A stretch of 64,000 nt of DNA, from assembly GCA_014529385.2 (NCBI GenBank), contig CM043958.1, forward strand, positions 76,608,669-76,672,668. Reading direction: 5' to 3'. Each line of letters opens with the position of its first letter. Within the stretch, counting starts at the first letter, position 1. This DNA comes from Adiantum capillus-veneris. Taxonomy: Eukaryota; Streptophyta; Polypodiopsida; Polypodiales; Pteridaceae. The notes beneath the pieces were generated by a model, which was not told the DNA's origin, made no database searches, and was given only the letters and a program-made list of their open reading frames with translations. This document shows, piece by piece, positions 21,229 to 31,280 of the stretch. The position numbers and the translations under genes are program-made.

Positions 21229-23253
21229 TTACACGGAAATATAGCTCTTTATTGACTTGTTGAAAGCTGGCGTATGTACAATGGGGATAGTGTTACCCAT
21301 TTCCTTAGCATCTATATACATGTCTTTTTCCCTGAACTTAAAGGAGATTCTCCTTTCAGGGAATTTAACATTGGCAGCCAGGCGATCAAACCATGGTGCC
21401 CCTAGGATTACATCCTCATGCTTGAGAGGAGAGATAAAGAAGTCCTCTTTGTCCACATAGCTTTGGACATAGAGCCTCAATTTCCCAATTAAGGGAGTGA
21501 CTGAAGCTTCGTGCCCCTTGAAAGCACTGTCTGCGGGTAGAACATCTCCCATCTCGTAGGCTCGTATGCCTGGCTTGGTGGCCAACTCTATAGATATAAA
21601 ATTGTGAGTAGAACCAGGGTCAAAGAGAATAAAAGTATCATGTTCTCTTACCTTTCCCCAAGCATGGCATAGAGGATATCTTTTGTGGTGATTTTGGTGA
21701 GTCTCCTCCTCTTGGATTTCAACCAAGGTAGCTCTAGGAGGATCATGGCGGGTGCTCTTTTGGGGACAAGCGCGGTACGCATGCCCTTGTTCGCCGCACT
21801 TGAAACACCGGTTATCCTTGCAATAACGCTCAAGCTCTTCAGGAGAGAGTTTGTTTTTACCTTTGTAAATTCCCTTCTCTTTAGCTTTGTTGGAGTTGCC
21901 CTTAGGAGACTTTTGGACATTGTCCTTCCCCTTAGGCTCGTTGGAACCCTTGTTTTTCGTGGGCTTATTATTTCTTTTAGCCCCTGTTTGGAAATTGATT
22001 CGAGAGGCCACCATAGTATGGTGTATTACCGCCGACATGGTACGTGGCCTTTGGGAGTTGACATACTCCGCCATTTCTTCGGTTAAGCCCGCACAAAATT
22101 GTTGCTTTTGCTCTCCAAAATCCAGCTTTTGGAAAACAGTGGCTTGGAGTTGTAGGTCCCAAAACTTGTCTACATATTTGTGGATGGATTCATAGGGAGA
22201 GAGCTTTAAGCTTCGCCATTTGGTGAGTACTTTGTCTTTGGCATCGGTGGCCAAAAACTGCTTCATAATGGAAGCTCTCAAAGCTTTCCAGGTTCGTGGA
22301 GCTTCACCGTTGGCTCGTAGGCTAGACCACCATTGCTTGGCGGACTTTTGAAAGTGCATAGCTACATGGTGTAGCTTAGAGGACTCCGTGAAGCCCTCAT
22401 CTCCGAACGCCGCATCAAAGTTTTGGATAAAGGCCAAGACTTTGTCCGTAGCACCAAAGGTGCCATCATAGGTAAGGAAAGAGATGCTCTTCCCTCCCTC
22501 TTTGAACTTCTTGAGCTTGGACGACCTCTTCCATACGGCATAGGATTTCCTATGGCCTCTTATTTTTGATGGTTCAAAGGTTGCACCATCACTTTCTTCA
22601 GAAGGTGAAGAATTTGAGGAAGGTGGAGAAGAGGGTGACCTCTTTCTTGCCTTCTTCTTGTCTTGATCTTCATCGTCTTCACCATCACTTTCATAAAACG
22701 AAGAGGATGAAGAAGATGGAGAAGAGGGTGTCCTCTTTCTTGCCTTTTTCTTCTCTTGCTTTTTGTCATCCCTCTTTGAATTATGGTGTGGAGAAGGGTG
22801 CAATGGTCTTCTCCATTTTGGAGGTGATGGAGAGCGTTTAGCCCACCATCTTCGTGGAGCCATCTCCGTCAAGGTGGCGGGAGACTCACTTATTTCTCAT
22901 TCCTTCGGTCGAAGATCTTGAGTTCTCCTTTGGGAAGGAGATGCATCATCAAGAAGTAAATTCTTGAGCCCTTCGTATGGATTCTCTTCCTCTTCCTGAA
23001 TCGGAGAGAGACCTCTTTTGGAAGTCTCACAAGGAGGCTTCCTAGGTGTTCTCTTGTCATGGTGGTGAGCTTGGAGAATCCCATGAGCACGGAGCTGCCG
23101 TTGCACTTCAGTTTGGAGAGATGGATTGCCCATGGCTTGTTGAAGCCTAGAAACAAGATAGTTAACAAGCATCGGGACATCATTAGTAACTTGCTCATTA
23201 CCAAAATCAAAGTTATCAACATTAATTTCACTCTCTTTACTATTGTCAGCCAT
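21229..23253 (-). pseudogene. Element G: gag and protease
   Basis: Gag starts at ATG 23251-23253 (MADNSKESEIN) and runs in one frame to 21229 except for one TGA at 22897-22899; the related copy G2 has CGA there. The N-terminal region has serine/proline- and lysine-rich repeats (KKARKRSPSSPPSS). A gag domain follows (MHFQKSAKQWWSSL, ASIMKQFLATDAKDKVLT, YVDKFWDLQLQAT) and then a CCHC zinc knuckle (CFKCGEQGHAYRAC). The protease has active site [10 protein letters not shown], an unusual form of the DSG motif shared with D. It ends at a TAA at 21229. Confidence 0.87.
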
Positions 23254-23658
23254 TCTAACAACTTTTAGGTGTAAACGTGTTTAGGTGTACTTTGGCACTT
23301 CAAGCCCTAGTTGCTACTCCTCTTTACCCCTTTAGAAAAAGCACTCAAGCTACTGTACCCGTGGCTCGAATACCTTTAATTGCAAGGAATAGAAGAGAGG
23401 GTCGTTCAACACCAAAACAGCACCGACTCCTGCCAAGCTTCTAATAGCTCAATAGTGGTTAAGCCGTAGGCAAGCCCCGTAGGACTCCACTATTAAGACC
23501 ATAGCTCTCGACGGTGATGCCCCGTTAGCTGCCAGAAGGCAGGCGCACTACAAGGCTGAAAAATCCCTATTCTACTTACTCACAGGCAATTAATAATACG
23601 AACCATTTATAGCTAGCTTGAGGACCTCCCTTCTTGAGCAAGAAAAGAGAAACCTTGT
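23254..23658 (-). other. Leader of element G
   Basis: About 400 bp between primer site and gag start, matched in G2 (27660-28059). No protein domain seen. Confidence 0.6.
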
Positions 23659-23670
23659 GCTCTGATACCA
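23659..23670 (-). other. Primer binding site (tRNA-iMet), element G
   Basis: On the minus strand TGGTATCAGAGC lies one base inside the LTR end ATGTTACA. The same site occurs in G2 and D. Confidence 0.9.
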
Positions 23671-23671
23671 A

Positions 23672-24514
23672 TGTAACATTTAATGGCCTAAAAACTTGTG
23701 TGTAGCGGAAATTAGCATGAACATAGTGGGAATTTCATTAGAATAGATTCCTAATGAGAATTACAAGAGTGCTTGGGTGGAGAGAGCAACGAAAAGCATA
23801 ACACCTAGTTAGATAGCATGAACAATACTTTCAAAAGAGAGAGAAATTAAGCTATTGACAACAGTTGATGACCGGATTTACATGAATCCGGTCCCCCCTC
23901 CAAAAGGCTTTGTATTATGGTTTCTCCCATCAAGAGAGACATTGTACAATACAATTCTTTGTGTTCCTTCAAGACTAGCTAGTGGAATGAAGATGAAAGC
24001 TTCATGCACTAAGCAAAACACTTATCAAACACAACATCAATTCTCTCCGGTCTCAGACCCAAGACCTCACACACCTTCAAAGATGGTGAGAGCTAGCGGG
24101 GTATTAGAGTAGATTGAGAGGAAGAAGGAGTATTCTTACGAGAAAGATGTACATCTTCTCACATAATCAGTCATATTAGCATAGCTTAGCTTAGTAATTA
24201 GCATGGTAGAGGAGATGAGCATGCATTGAAGCTTGGCTCTTGGTTGGATTTGCATCACAAAGCCAAGAGTTGTTGGTGTAGGCCTCCCTTCTCACAAGCT
24301 TGGAGTAGGTGGTAACCTTTCAATTTAAACTTTAGAAGGAGAGAGAGTCTTATTTTCTTCACACATGAGATTGTGTGAGTGTGTGTGTGATAATGCCTTG
24401 CAAAAATCAGCCCCCTCTCTCTCTTGGTCGACCCCTCTTGCTATTTACTCATGCTATAGTCTCATTGGACCTCCCTAGGCCTAGCCAATGATAATTAAGC
24501 AGTATAAGTGATAG
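23672..24514 (-). repeat. 5' LTR of element G, truncated
   Basis: It matches D's 5' LTR from its end (41118) back to about 40300, with many substitutions. The homology stops at ATAGCC near 24514, exactly where the anonymous 79-bp repeat begins. The outer half of the LTR is missing. Confidence 0.8.
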
Positions 24515-24593
24515 CCACTCTTGATCTTTTGTCTTTTCTTGTTTTGATTGTTGAGATTTTCTTGATGTTGTTTCTATTTTAGTCTTTCGTGCT
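24515..24593. repeat. 79-bp direct repeat, copy 1
   Basis: It runs from CCACTCTTGATC to TTTCGTGCT and is identical to 24795-24873, offset 280 bp. It sits at the broken edge of element G's LTR. Confidence 0.92.
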
Positions 24594-24600
24594 AGCTACA

Positions 24601-24613
24601 CCCTCCTTTTATA
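24601..24613 (-). promoter_or_regulatory. Possible TATA box between the 79-bp repeats
   Basis: On the minus strand TATAAAAGGAGGG lies 20 bases upstream of repeat copy 1. The position would suit a start site near the repeat edge. This is inference from one motif. Confidence 0.3.
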
Positions 24614-24767
24614 GCAATTTTGAAGGCTAGGGTTACTCCTCTAACCATGGTTGGGTTAGATTTTCAGCAATTTATCTAATTTCTTTTGCTTGGAATTATC
24701 AAGAAGTTGGTGGGGAAAGAGAGAGGAGAGAAATGGAGGTGATAGGACTTTTCATAGTGGGTTAGTG

Positions 24768-25521
24768 TTAGTAGTTTTTACGCTCCATTTTGGTCCACTC
24801 TTGATCTTTTGTCTTTTCTTGTTTTGATTGTTGAGATTTTCTTGATGTTGTTTCTATTTTAGTCTTTCGTGCTTGTTTTATTTCCTCATGTGTCCTTTCC
24901 CTTCGAACTCTTGAGAATCTTCCTGATATTTGGTCTTTTACACAATCCTCTGCCTTGACAAGCATTAGATAGTGAGTTTTATCTTTTATCCTGGGCATCA
25001 GGTTCTCTCTAATTTTGTTTTTTGTTCTTTTTTTCCTATAACATTCCTGATGTATAGGGTGTTGATTTGCAAAATCATAAAATCTGATATCTGCAGTTGT
25101 TTCCCTACTCTTGCTCGAGCTGTCTGAACACTCGTTGTCTGCATCGTGACTTAGTTCCAGATGCTCAGAGGATTCATAAAACTCTTCTTGTTCTGGCGAG
25201 TCTACATACTCATCTCCTGCTGGTATAAGGTTTACCATGTAATAGGGTAGCACATCATAGCCATCGTTATCGCAAAATTTTGTTGTTGGGCTATCTGTAA
25301 TGGTACAGACATCCAATGTTGCTAGTATGTGTTCCCATTCGAGAGGTTTTAAGGCATCTTTGGGAAAAGGTTCTAGAATGTAATCCTTGTCCTCAATAGC
25401 TCTTTCTAAGATGCATTCCTCTCTTTTTAAGCTCCCACAATGTGAAGCTCCGCACATCCATAGCTCTTTTTTCTGCTGGGCCCGCCCACTTACCTGGGCG
25501 ACCACATTGGGCTTTATACCC
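24768..25521 (-). CDS. Unrecognised open frame, acidic middle and basic tail
   Basis: I do not recognise this protein. The minus-strand frame is open for about 250 codons to a TAA at 24768. The nominal start further right (25559) lies in out-of-frame G2 gag sequence, so the foreign part begins near 25521. It has a short Cys/His cluster (CGASHCGSL), an acidic serine-rich middle (DSPEQEEFYESSEHLEL), and a lysine/arginine-rich tail whose last part is encoded by the 79-bp repeat. A splice-donor-like CAGGTAAGT occurs near its right end. It could be a captured gene exon or a piece of an unfamiliar retroelement. Confidence 0.35.
24795..24873. repeat. 79-bp direct repeat, copy 2
   Basis: Identical to 24515-24593. 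On the minus strand this copy is the 3' coding end of the unknown frame. Confidence 0.92.
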
Positions 25522-25956
25522 CAACAACTTTTGGACATTGTCCTTCCCCTTAGGCTCATTGGAGCCCTTGTATTTTGTGGGCTTAGAATTTCTCTTAGCC
25601 CCTGTTTGGAAATTGATTCAAGAAGCCATCATTGTATGGTGTATAACCGCAGATATAGTGCGTGGCCTTTGGTAGTTGACATACTCCGTCGCACAAAATT
25701 GTTGTTTTTGCTCTCCAAAATCCATCTTTTTGAAGACAGTGGATTTGAGATGTAAGTCCAAAAACATGTCTACATGTTTGTGAATGGATTCATAGAGAGA
25801 GCTTCAACCTTCGCCATTCAGTGAGTACTTTGTCTTTGGCATCGATGGCCAAAAACTGCTTCATAATGGAAGCTTTCCAAGTTCGTGGAGCTTCATTGTT
25901 TGCCCGTAGGCTAGAACACCATTGTCTGGCGGACTTTTGAAAGTGCATAGCTACAT
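25522..25956 (-). pseudogene. G2 gag fragment, C-terminal side
   Basis: Minus-strand match to G gag: MHFQKSARQWCSSLRAN, ASIMKQFLAIDAKDKVLTEW and related text, with small deletions and frame changes (three codons are missing before ASIMKQ; the stretch after KLSL is shifted). It borders the fold-back element on one side and the unknown segment on the other. Confidence 0.75.
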
Positions 25957-26775
25957 CATTAGAAAATTTCAGAGGTCTTTTGGAGGGTCTTTTAGTAGAG
26001 AGAGAAAAAAGAGCTCCTCCAATGAGAGAAGAGCTTACGTTAAGTAGAAGAAAGCCTGATATTAACCAAAATATAAAAGATGCATTCAAGGAGCAAAAGG
26101 TCCTTGAAACGGTTACCTTCTTATTAAATGTGAGTGTCTTTATCACGAGTTCGGCGCCACTCATTTAGAATGTCTTACGTCATTAATGAAAATTTAAAAA
26201 ATCACAAAACTCTCAACTAATGTCAAAATTTGAAGATTTTGACACTGCCACTGCGTTCAAAACGCCCAAAAAACCCCTAAAAATGGGTCTTGGGATCACG
26301 ATGCGCAAGGGACAACTTTGTTTTTGTAAAGTGGCCTCTGCGTGCCGTGATCCACTTTGTTGTCCCTCGCACGCCATGATCCCAAGACCCATCTTTAGGG
26401 TAATTTCTCCCTCTTCGGGTGTCAGAAAAGGGCAAGTAGACATTCGATTTTTAGGTTTTTGGGCGTTTCGAACTTATTGGCGGTATCAAAATATTCAAAT
26501 TCTGACACTAGTTGAGAGTTTTGTGATTTTTTAAAATTTCATTGATGACGTAAGACATTCTAAATGAGCGACGTCGAGCTCGTGAAAAAGACACTCGCAT
26601 TTAGTGAAAAAGTGACCGTTTCAAAGGAATGCTGAAAGTTAGGTTCACTTTTCAGAGTATTTAATTGTCCTTTTGGACGTACTGAATAAGTGAAAAGGCA
26701 TTTTAAGAAATTTTCTAGAGAGAGAAATAGAATTTCTTAGAAGGCCCTCCAAATGACCTTTAAAATCTTCTAATG
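25957..26775. mobile_element. 819-bp fold-back (long inverted repeat) element
   Basis: The ends are CATTAGAA and its exact inverse TTCTAATG. The two halves are imperfect inverted copies for most of their length. The best-matched stretches include GTCTTACGTCAT, ATCACAAAACTCTCAACTA and GGGTCTTGGGATCA on the left and their complements on the right. The middle (near 26284-26390) is itself a palindrome. It interrupts G2 gag at a point where G is continuous (GCTACAT|GGTGTAG), and no target duplication is visible. No transposase is encoded; it looks like a non-autonomous fold-back or MITE-like DNA element. Confidence 0.8.
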
Positions 26776-27650
26776 GGTGTAGCTTAGAGGACTCTGTGAA
26801 GCCCTCATCTCCAAACGCTGCATTGAATTGTTGGATGAAAGCCAAGACATTGTTTGTAGCACCAAAGGTGCCATCGTAGGTAAGGAAAGAGATGCTCTTT
26901 CCTCCCTCTTTGGACTTCTTGAGATTGGATGATCTCTTCCACGCAACAAAGGATTTCCTATAGCCTCTTCTTTTTTATGATTCAAAAGTTGCACCTTCGC
27001 TTTCTTCAGAAGATGAAGAATTTGAGGAATATGGAGAAGAGGGTGACCTCTTTCTCGCCTTTTTCTTGCCTTGGTTCTCTTTGTCCGCACCATCACTTTC
27101 TTCATAAGAGGAAGAGGATGAAGAAGATGGAGAAGAGGGTGACCTCTTTCTCGCCTTTTTCTTCTCTTGACTTTTGTCATCCCTCTTTGAATTATGGTAT
27201 GGGGAAGTGTGCGATGGTCTTCTCCGTTTAGGAGGTGATGGAGAGCGTTATGCCCGCCGTCTTCGTGGAGCCATGTCCGTCGAGGTGGCAGGAGACTCAC
27301 TTCTTTCTCGTTCCTTGGTGGGGGCTCTTGAGTTCTCCTTTGGGAAGGAGATGCGTCATCAAGAAGCAAATTTTTGAGCCCTTCGTATGGATCCTCTTCT
27401 TCTTCCCAAATCAGAGAGAGGCCTCTTTTTGGAAGTCTCACAAGGAGGCTTCCTAGGTACTCTCTCATCATGGTGGGGAGCTTGGAGAATCCCATGAGCA
27501 TGAAGTTGCCGTTGCACTTCACTTTGGATGGATGGATTGCCCATGGCTTGTTGAAGCCTAGAAACAAGGTAGTTAACAAGCATAGGGGCATCATTAGTAG
27601 CCTACTCATTAGCAAAATCAAACATTAATTTCACTCTCTTTACTATTGTT
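26776..27650 (-). pseudogene. G2 gag fragment, N-terminal side
   Basis: It matches G gag from near the start codon to the gag core, in more than one frame because of small indels. Recognisable pieces are LVNYLVSRLQQAMGNPS, DPYEGLK..LLDDASPSQRRTQ, the KKARKR/SPSS repeat region and TDKVLAFIQ-like text. The gag ATG itself appears lost in a short deletion near 27620-27650. Confidence 0.7.
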
Positions 27651-28059
27651 AGCCATTATAACAACTTTTAGGTGTAAATGTTTTTAGGTGTACTTTGGCA
27701 CTTCAAGCCCTAGTTGCTACTCCTCTATACCCCTTTATAAAAGGACGCAAGCTACTGTACCAGTGGCTCGAATATCATTAATTGCAAGGAATAGAAGAGA
27801 GGGTCTTTCAAGACCAAAACAACACCGGCTCATGTCAAGCTTCGAATAGCTCAATAGTGGTTAAGTCGTAGGCAAGACCGTAGGACTCCACTAGCAAGAC
27901 CATAGCTCTCGGCGGTAATGCCCCGTTATCTGCCCGAAGACAGTCGCACTGCAAGGCTAAAAAATCCCTATTCTACTTACTCAATTGCAATTAATAACAA
28001 CAACCATTTAAAGCTAGCTTGAGGACCTCCCTTCTTGAGCAAGAAAAGAGAAACCTTGT

Positions 28060-28071
28060 GCTCTGATACCA
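28060..28071 (-). other. Primer binding site (tRNA-iMet), G2
   Basis: On the minus strand TGGTATCAGAGC lies one base inside the G2 LTR. Confidence 0.88.
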
Positions 28072-28072
28072 A

Positions 28073-28579
28073 TGTAGCATTTAATGGCCTAGTAACTTGT
28101 GTGTAGCGGAAAATAGCATAGACATAGTGAGCATTTCATTAGAATATATTCCTAATGAGCATAGCAAGAGTGCTTGGGTGGAGAGAGCAACAAAAATCAT
28201 AACACCTAGTCATATAGGCATGAACAATACTTCAAAAGAGAGAGAAATTAGGCTATTGACAACGGTTGTTACACACACAAAGCATCCAATTTCCCTAGAG
28301 TTTGACCTTTGGACACAAACTTTGAATTTTGGAACCTTAGCATTTGGAAGTCTTAATGGGCTGAACCTTAGGGTCTTTAAAGCCCATTGTTGCACATTGC
28401 TCTTTTGTAGATGGCTCCCTCTTTGGATCCCTATTTTCCATCCTTTGGATCCCTACAGTGGCCGGTCTTCCAGCTTAACCAATATTCTAGCTTTTTCTCC
28501 CCTGGCACTTCCCCATATTAAATAATTAGTTTAACATGAGAAAATCATTTAGGTGAATTAGATATTAGTTATTATGACA
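28073..28579 (-). repeat. 5' LTR of G2 with a large internal deletion
   Basis: Both ends match D's 5' LTR: the inner end (TGTAGCATTTAATGGCC) and the outer end (ATTATGACA). Near 28266 the sequence jumps from the inner part to text matching D near 39840, so about 1 kb of LTR is missing. The LTR is 507 bp instead of about 1.6 kb. Confidence 0.82.
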
Positions 28580-28920
28580 AGTGGCCTCACTTTCTACCAT
28601 GGAAGCAAAGTATGGAGCAATGACAGAGGCAAGCAAAGAGCTTGTGTGGCTTCACAAATTCTTAGAAGAGCTTGGATTCAAACAAGACAATTATGTCTTG
28701 TACAGTGATAGCCAAAGTGCTATCTATCTTGCAAAGAACTCATCCTTTCATTCAAGGACAAAGCACATTGAGGTGAGATATCACTTCATACACACACTTT
28801 TGGAAGAGGGACAATTAAAGCTAGGAAAGGTGTATACAAATGTAAATCCTGCAGACATGTAAACAAAGGTGGTCAACAAAGAGAAGTTGAGCTTCTACTC
28901 ATATTCAATCGGAATTCAAG
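28580..28920 (+). pseudogene. Copia element I: RNase H C-terminal fragment
   Basis: It encodes the end of a Ty1/copia RNase H: VASLSTMEAKYGAM, KELVWLHKFLEELG, LYSDSQSAIYLAKN, SRTKHIEVRYHFI and NPADM. A TAA at 28860-28862 stands where related proteins read PADMLTK; sense coding then resumes in frame for about 20 codons. The upstream part is cut off by the G2 LTR. Confidence 0.82.
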
Positions 28921-28985
28921 GATAAGAAGCCAGGATGGAAAGAAGTCACAGTTTTAGTGTGGAGATCAGTCTCCAAGTGGAAGAT

Positions 28986-29664
28986 TATTAAGTATGGACC
29001 CTGATTTAACCCTTGTAATTTTTTGTATTAGAAACACACATTTGTAAGGCCCCCGTTATGAGGAGAAGCTAGCATGCATGAAGAAAAATCACTCGCTAGA
29101 AACAAAATTTTCACAATTGGAATATTCATTTTTTTCAAAATATTATGGCCGGACCGTTTGGCCGGTGGCCGGAAGTCAATGGCCGAGCGGTGGCCAAATT
29201 CAATGGGCGGTGGCCCATTTCAAGATGGACTTGTCTTCTCAAGGGTGGCCACACATGTGCACATTGGAGAGTCCAAGTCAGACTTCACAACACAAGGGCG
29301 GCTACACACGACTGCCTCTCATGAGAGAGGGTAGCCCTTTTTGGCCTATACAAGAAGGTTTCTTCTACACATAAAACGGATTGTGAAGCATTGTGGTGCA
29401 TTGTGAAGTTGATGTGAGGTGGTGTGAGTGAAGAAAGGCGGGAGTTCCAAAGGGTATAATCCTTTTTTTATCTACTTATTTTTTTTGAAGTACTAAAGCT
29501 ATTGAGTGGCTGCTTTCCCGTGGACATAGCTCACATTGGGTGAGCCACGTATATTGTGCTCTCTCTCTCTCTCTCTACTATATAATCTCTCATGTGTAAA
29601 AATTATCTCTCTCCATTGAGTAAACTATTGAAGTATCTACTTAGCTACGTCATATTTCCTAACA
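28986..29664 (+). repeat. 3' LTR of copia element I (proposed)
   Basis: It follows a purine tract (CCAAGTGGAAGAT) and runs from TATTAAGTATGG to TTTCCTAACA, about 679 bp. The start would normally be TG, so the first dinucleotide seems mutated. It contains a CT run at 29561-29575. Confidence 0.6.
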
Positions 29665-29791
29665 CGAGCACACACAGCCACTCACACCCACACATACAAA
29701 TCTTAGTACCTGTGGGTAAAAAAATGGTTAGAAAATATATCCTGAAGGCCTCACTAGGGTTGGTTATATATAGAAAAATGTAGCCCATCTT
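29665..29791. other. Short spacer, possibly the start of element E's LTR
   Basis: A stretch with CACA-rich text and TATATATAG at about 29766. A start at TGTGGGTAAAAAAATGG is possible but unconfirmed. Confidence 0.3.
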
Positions 29792-30242
29792 CGACAGACA
29801 CCGTCGAGTATATCCAATACTCGGCGAGCTTGCTAGACTAATTCAAAACCCAGCGGGGTTTTGGACATGTAAGGACATGGGTCCTACGGGCAAGGCCACC
29901 GGCACGGTCAGACAATGTGTAAGCTAGGGGGAGTCTATAAGATAGCACGGTTGGGTGGAGACTAGCACACACATTACCACCACCCATTCACTAGTATTCG
30001 AGCTATTTGGGCTTACTGATGACTACGACAGACACCGTTGGGTATCCCCAATACTAGGTGGGCCCGTCAGGCTAATTCAAAACCCGGCGGGGTTTTGGCT
30101 ATGTAAGGATATGGGTCCTACGGGCAAGGCCACCCGCACGGCCAGACAATGTGTAAGCTATGGGGAGGCTATAAGATAGCACGGTTGGGTGGAGACTAGC
30201 ATACACATTACCACCGTCCTTTCACTGGTATCCGAGCTATTT
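29792..30242. repeat. Two diverged tandem copies, 234-bp period
   Basis: Copy 1 (about 29792-30008) and copy 2 (about 30026-30242) both begin CGACAGACACCGT and end near GAGCTATTT. They share CAATACT, GGGGTTTTGG and GGGTCCTACGGGCAAGG. They precede the primer site of element E and are probably part of its LTR. Confidence 0.8.
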
Positions 30243-30449
30243 TTGGAAAATGGAAAAAGCGGGTTGCATGTGCGTGCGACATGCTACTTATCTCCCACGA
30301 TCCGCAAACAGCGACGTCTCCGCTATGAAGCAAAAAGAAGACAAGCACACGTTTCCATAGCAACGCGCAAAGACAAGCCACGATCGCAACGGGCGACCAA
30401 GGCAAACTCAACCAGCAACTCTACGGCATCGAGGCTTTGAAGGCTTTCG

Positions 30450-30460
30450 TTGGCGCCGTT
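30450..30460 (+). other. Primer binding site of element E (tRNA-Asp-like)
   Basis: TGGCGCCGTTG matches the first 11 bases of the TGGCGCCGTTGCCGGGGA site used by many plant gypsy elements, generally attributed to tRNA-Asp. The match ends after 11 bases. Confidence 0.5.
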
Positions 30461-30489
30461 GGCTGCACGCGTAGAAAGGCCTGCTTAAT

Positions 30490-30556
30490 CCTTGCATGAA
30501 GGAGGGTTGAACCCACCCCGTGAGGGTAAGAGGCCAACACTTTACCATCAAGCTAT
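30490..30556 (-). other. tRNA-like fragment in element E leader
   Basis: On the minus strand TAGCTTGATGGTAAAGT resembles a tRNA D-arm/A box and GGTGGGTTCAACCCTCC resembles a T-arm/B box, at a tRNA-like distance. Acceptor arms do not pair, so it is not a functional tRNA. It may be a tRNA relic or SINE head. Confidence 0.3.
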
Positions 30557-30560
30557 TGAG

Positions 30561-30814
30561 ATGATGGGGGCTTTTCACAAGCCAAGCTCCCATACCCCTC
30601 TTCTCTCGTCCCCACCCCATGAAAACCCCCTCTTAGGGAGGGAGTGATAAAAGGCATTGGAAAAAGTAAGAAAAAAAAAGTATGATTATGTAAATGTATA
30701 AGAAAGGTAAAATAGGCCACCTCATGCCTGCGGGGTAGCCCATCCCCACCTTGCCTCCTTTTTCTTCACTGTTGCCCTGCCGTTTACAAGACTGAAACCC
30801 CTAAACTATTGTGA
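30561..30814. other. Leader spacer of element E
   Basis: No domain seen; it includes an A-rich stretch near 30660-30680. Confidence 0.35.
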
Positions 30815-31280
30815 ATGGATGAATGGCTAGCAGGAGTTGCTAATTGGACGACAGAAGAAGAAGAGCTCCAAGCACAACTAGACGAACTCCGCATCTCCAT
30901 CGAAGCTCGAGTGCCAGGCGTAACGGTAATCGATTTGCAGTGGGAGAGTCAACCAACACGCCAAACCCAGTGGATATACATAGGCCAAGTGCCAAGAAGA
31001 AGAAGGAGAAGGTCGAAACCATGTCCGCAACCTACAACCAACCCACAACAACAAAATGGAAGGATCTCTACACAATAGAGAATCAACACTATTCTACTTT
31101 GAGAATCGGGTAACTCAAGTCACCGAGGTAATTATCACAGTCAGTTTTCAAGTTGCACCTGATGCTGCAGCACAGATAACGGAATCATTGGCTCACACTC
31201 TCACTAGAGAAACTGGGGATCTACTGAGTTTGTTTCAGGAAAGAACACCACCCTCTCCCACAAGCTTGGACAGTGACTAA
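30815..31280 (+). pseudogene. Possible leader ORF of element E
   Basis: A frame from ATG 30815 (MDEWLAGVANWTTEEEE) encodes an acidic, possibly coiled-coil start and then a basic arginine run. Another frame from 31056 continues to 31280 (SFQVAPDAAAQITESLA) after a likely frameshift. I recognise no family. Some Tat/Ogre-type elements have an extra ORF before gag, which would suit this position; that is inference. Confidence 0.35.

Larger units (their letters stand above)
10179..24514 (-). mobile_element. Chromovirus G (Ty3/gypsy), truncated, split by element B
   Basis: A minus-strand element of the same family as D. From its 5' side it shows a partial LTR (23672-24514), tRNA-iMet primer site (23659-23670), leader, gag, protease and RT (20490-23253). 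Element B (10434-20485) interrupts it, and the rest of RT lies at 10179-10433. Integrase, chromodomain and 3' LTR are absent because the element stops at the LTR of H. Its 5' LTR is cut at about 24514, matching D's LTR only from near 40,300 onward. Confidence 0.85.
25522..28579 (-). mobile_element. Chromovirus G2, second minus-strand copy of the G/D family
   Basis: From its 5' side it shows an internally deleted LTR (28073-28579), tRNA-iMet primer site (28060-28071), leader and a broken gag (25522-27650). Gag is interrupted by a fold-back element (25957-26775) and ends abruptly at 25522 inside the basic region before the zinc knuckle, where the unknown segment begins. No protease or later pol remains. 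Its LTR abuts the RNase H of a copia element, which suggests G2 inserted into it. Confidence 0.8.

Noticed and set aside
24515-24873. LTRs of a very small retrotransposon (79-bp terminal repeats)
   Set aside because: The repeats lack TG...CA ends, a primer site and a target duplication, and one copy is coding. Kept as an unexplained direct repeat.
26770-27621. 283-codon minus frame in G2
   Set aside because: Out-of-frame reading of gag; the genuine gag peptides are in other frames here and match G.
30490-30556. Functional tRNA gene
   Set aside because: D- and T-arm-like text is present but the acceptor arms do not pair and the anticodon stem is poor. Reported only as tRNA-like.
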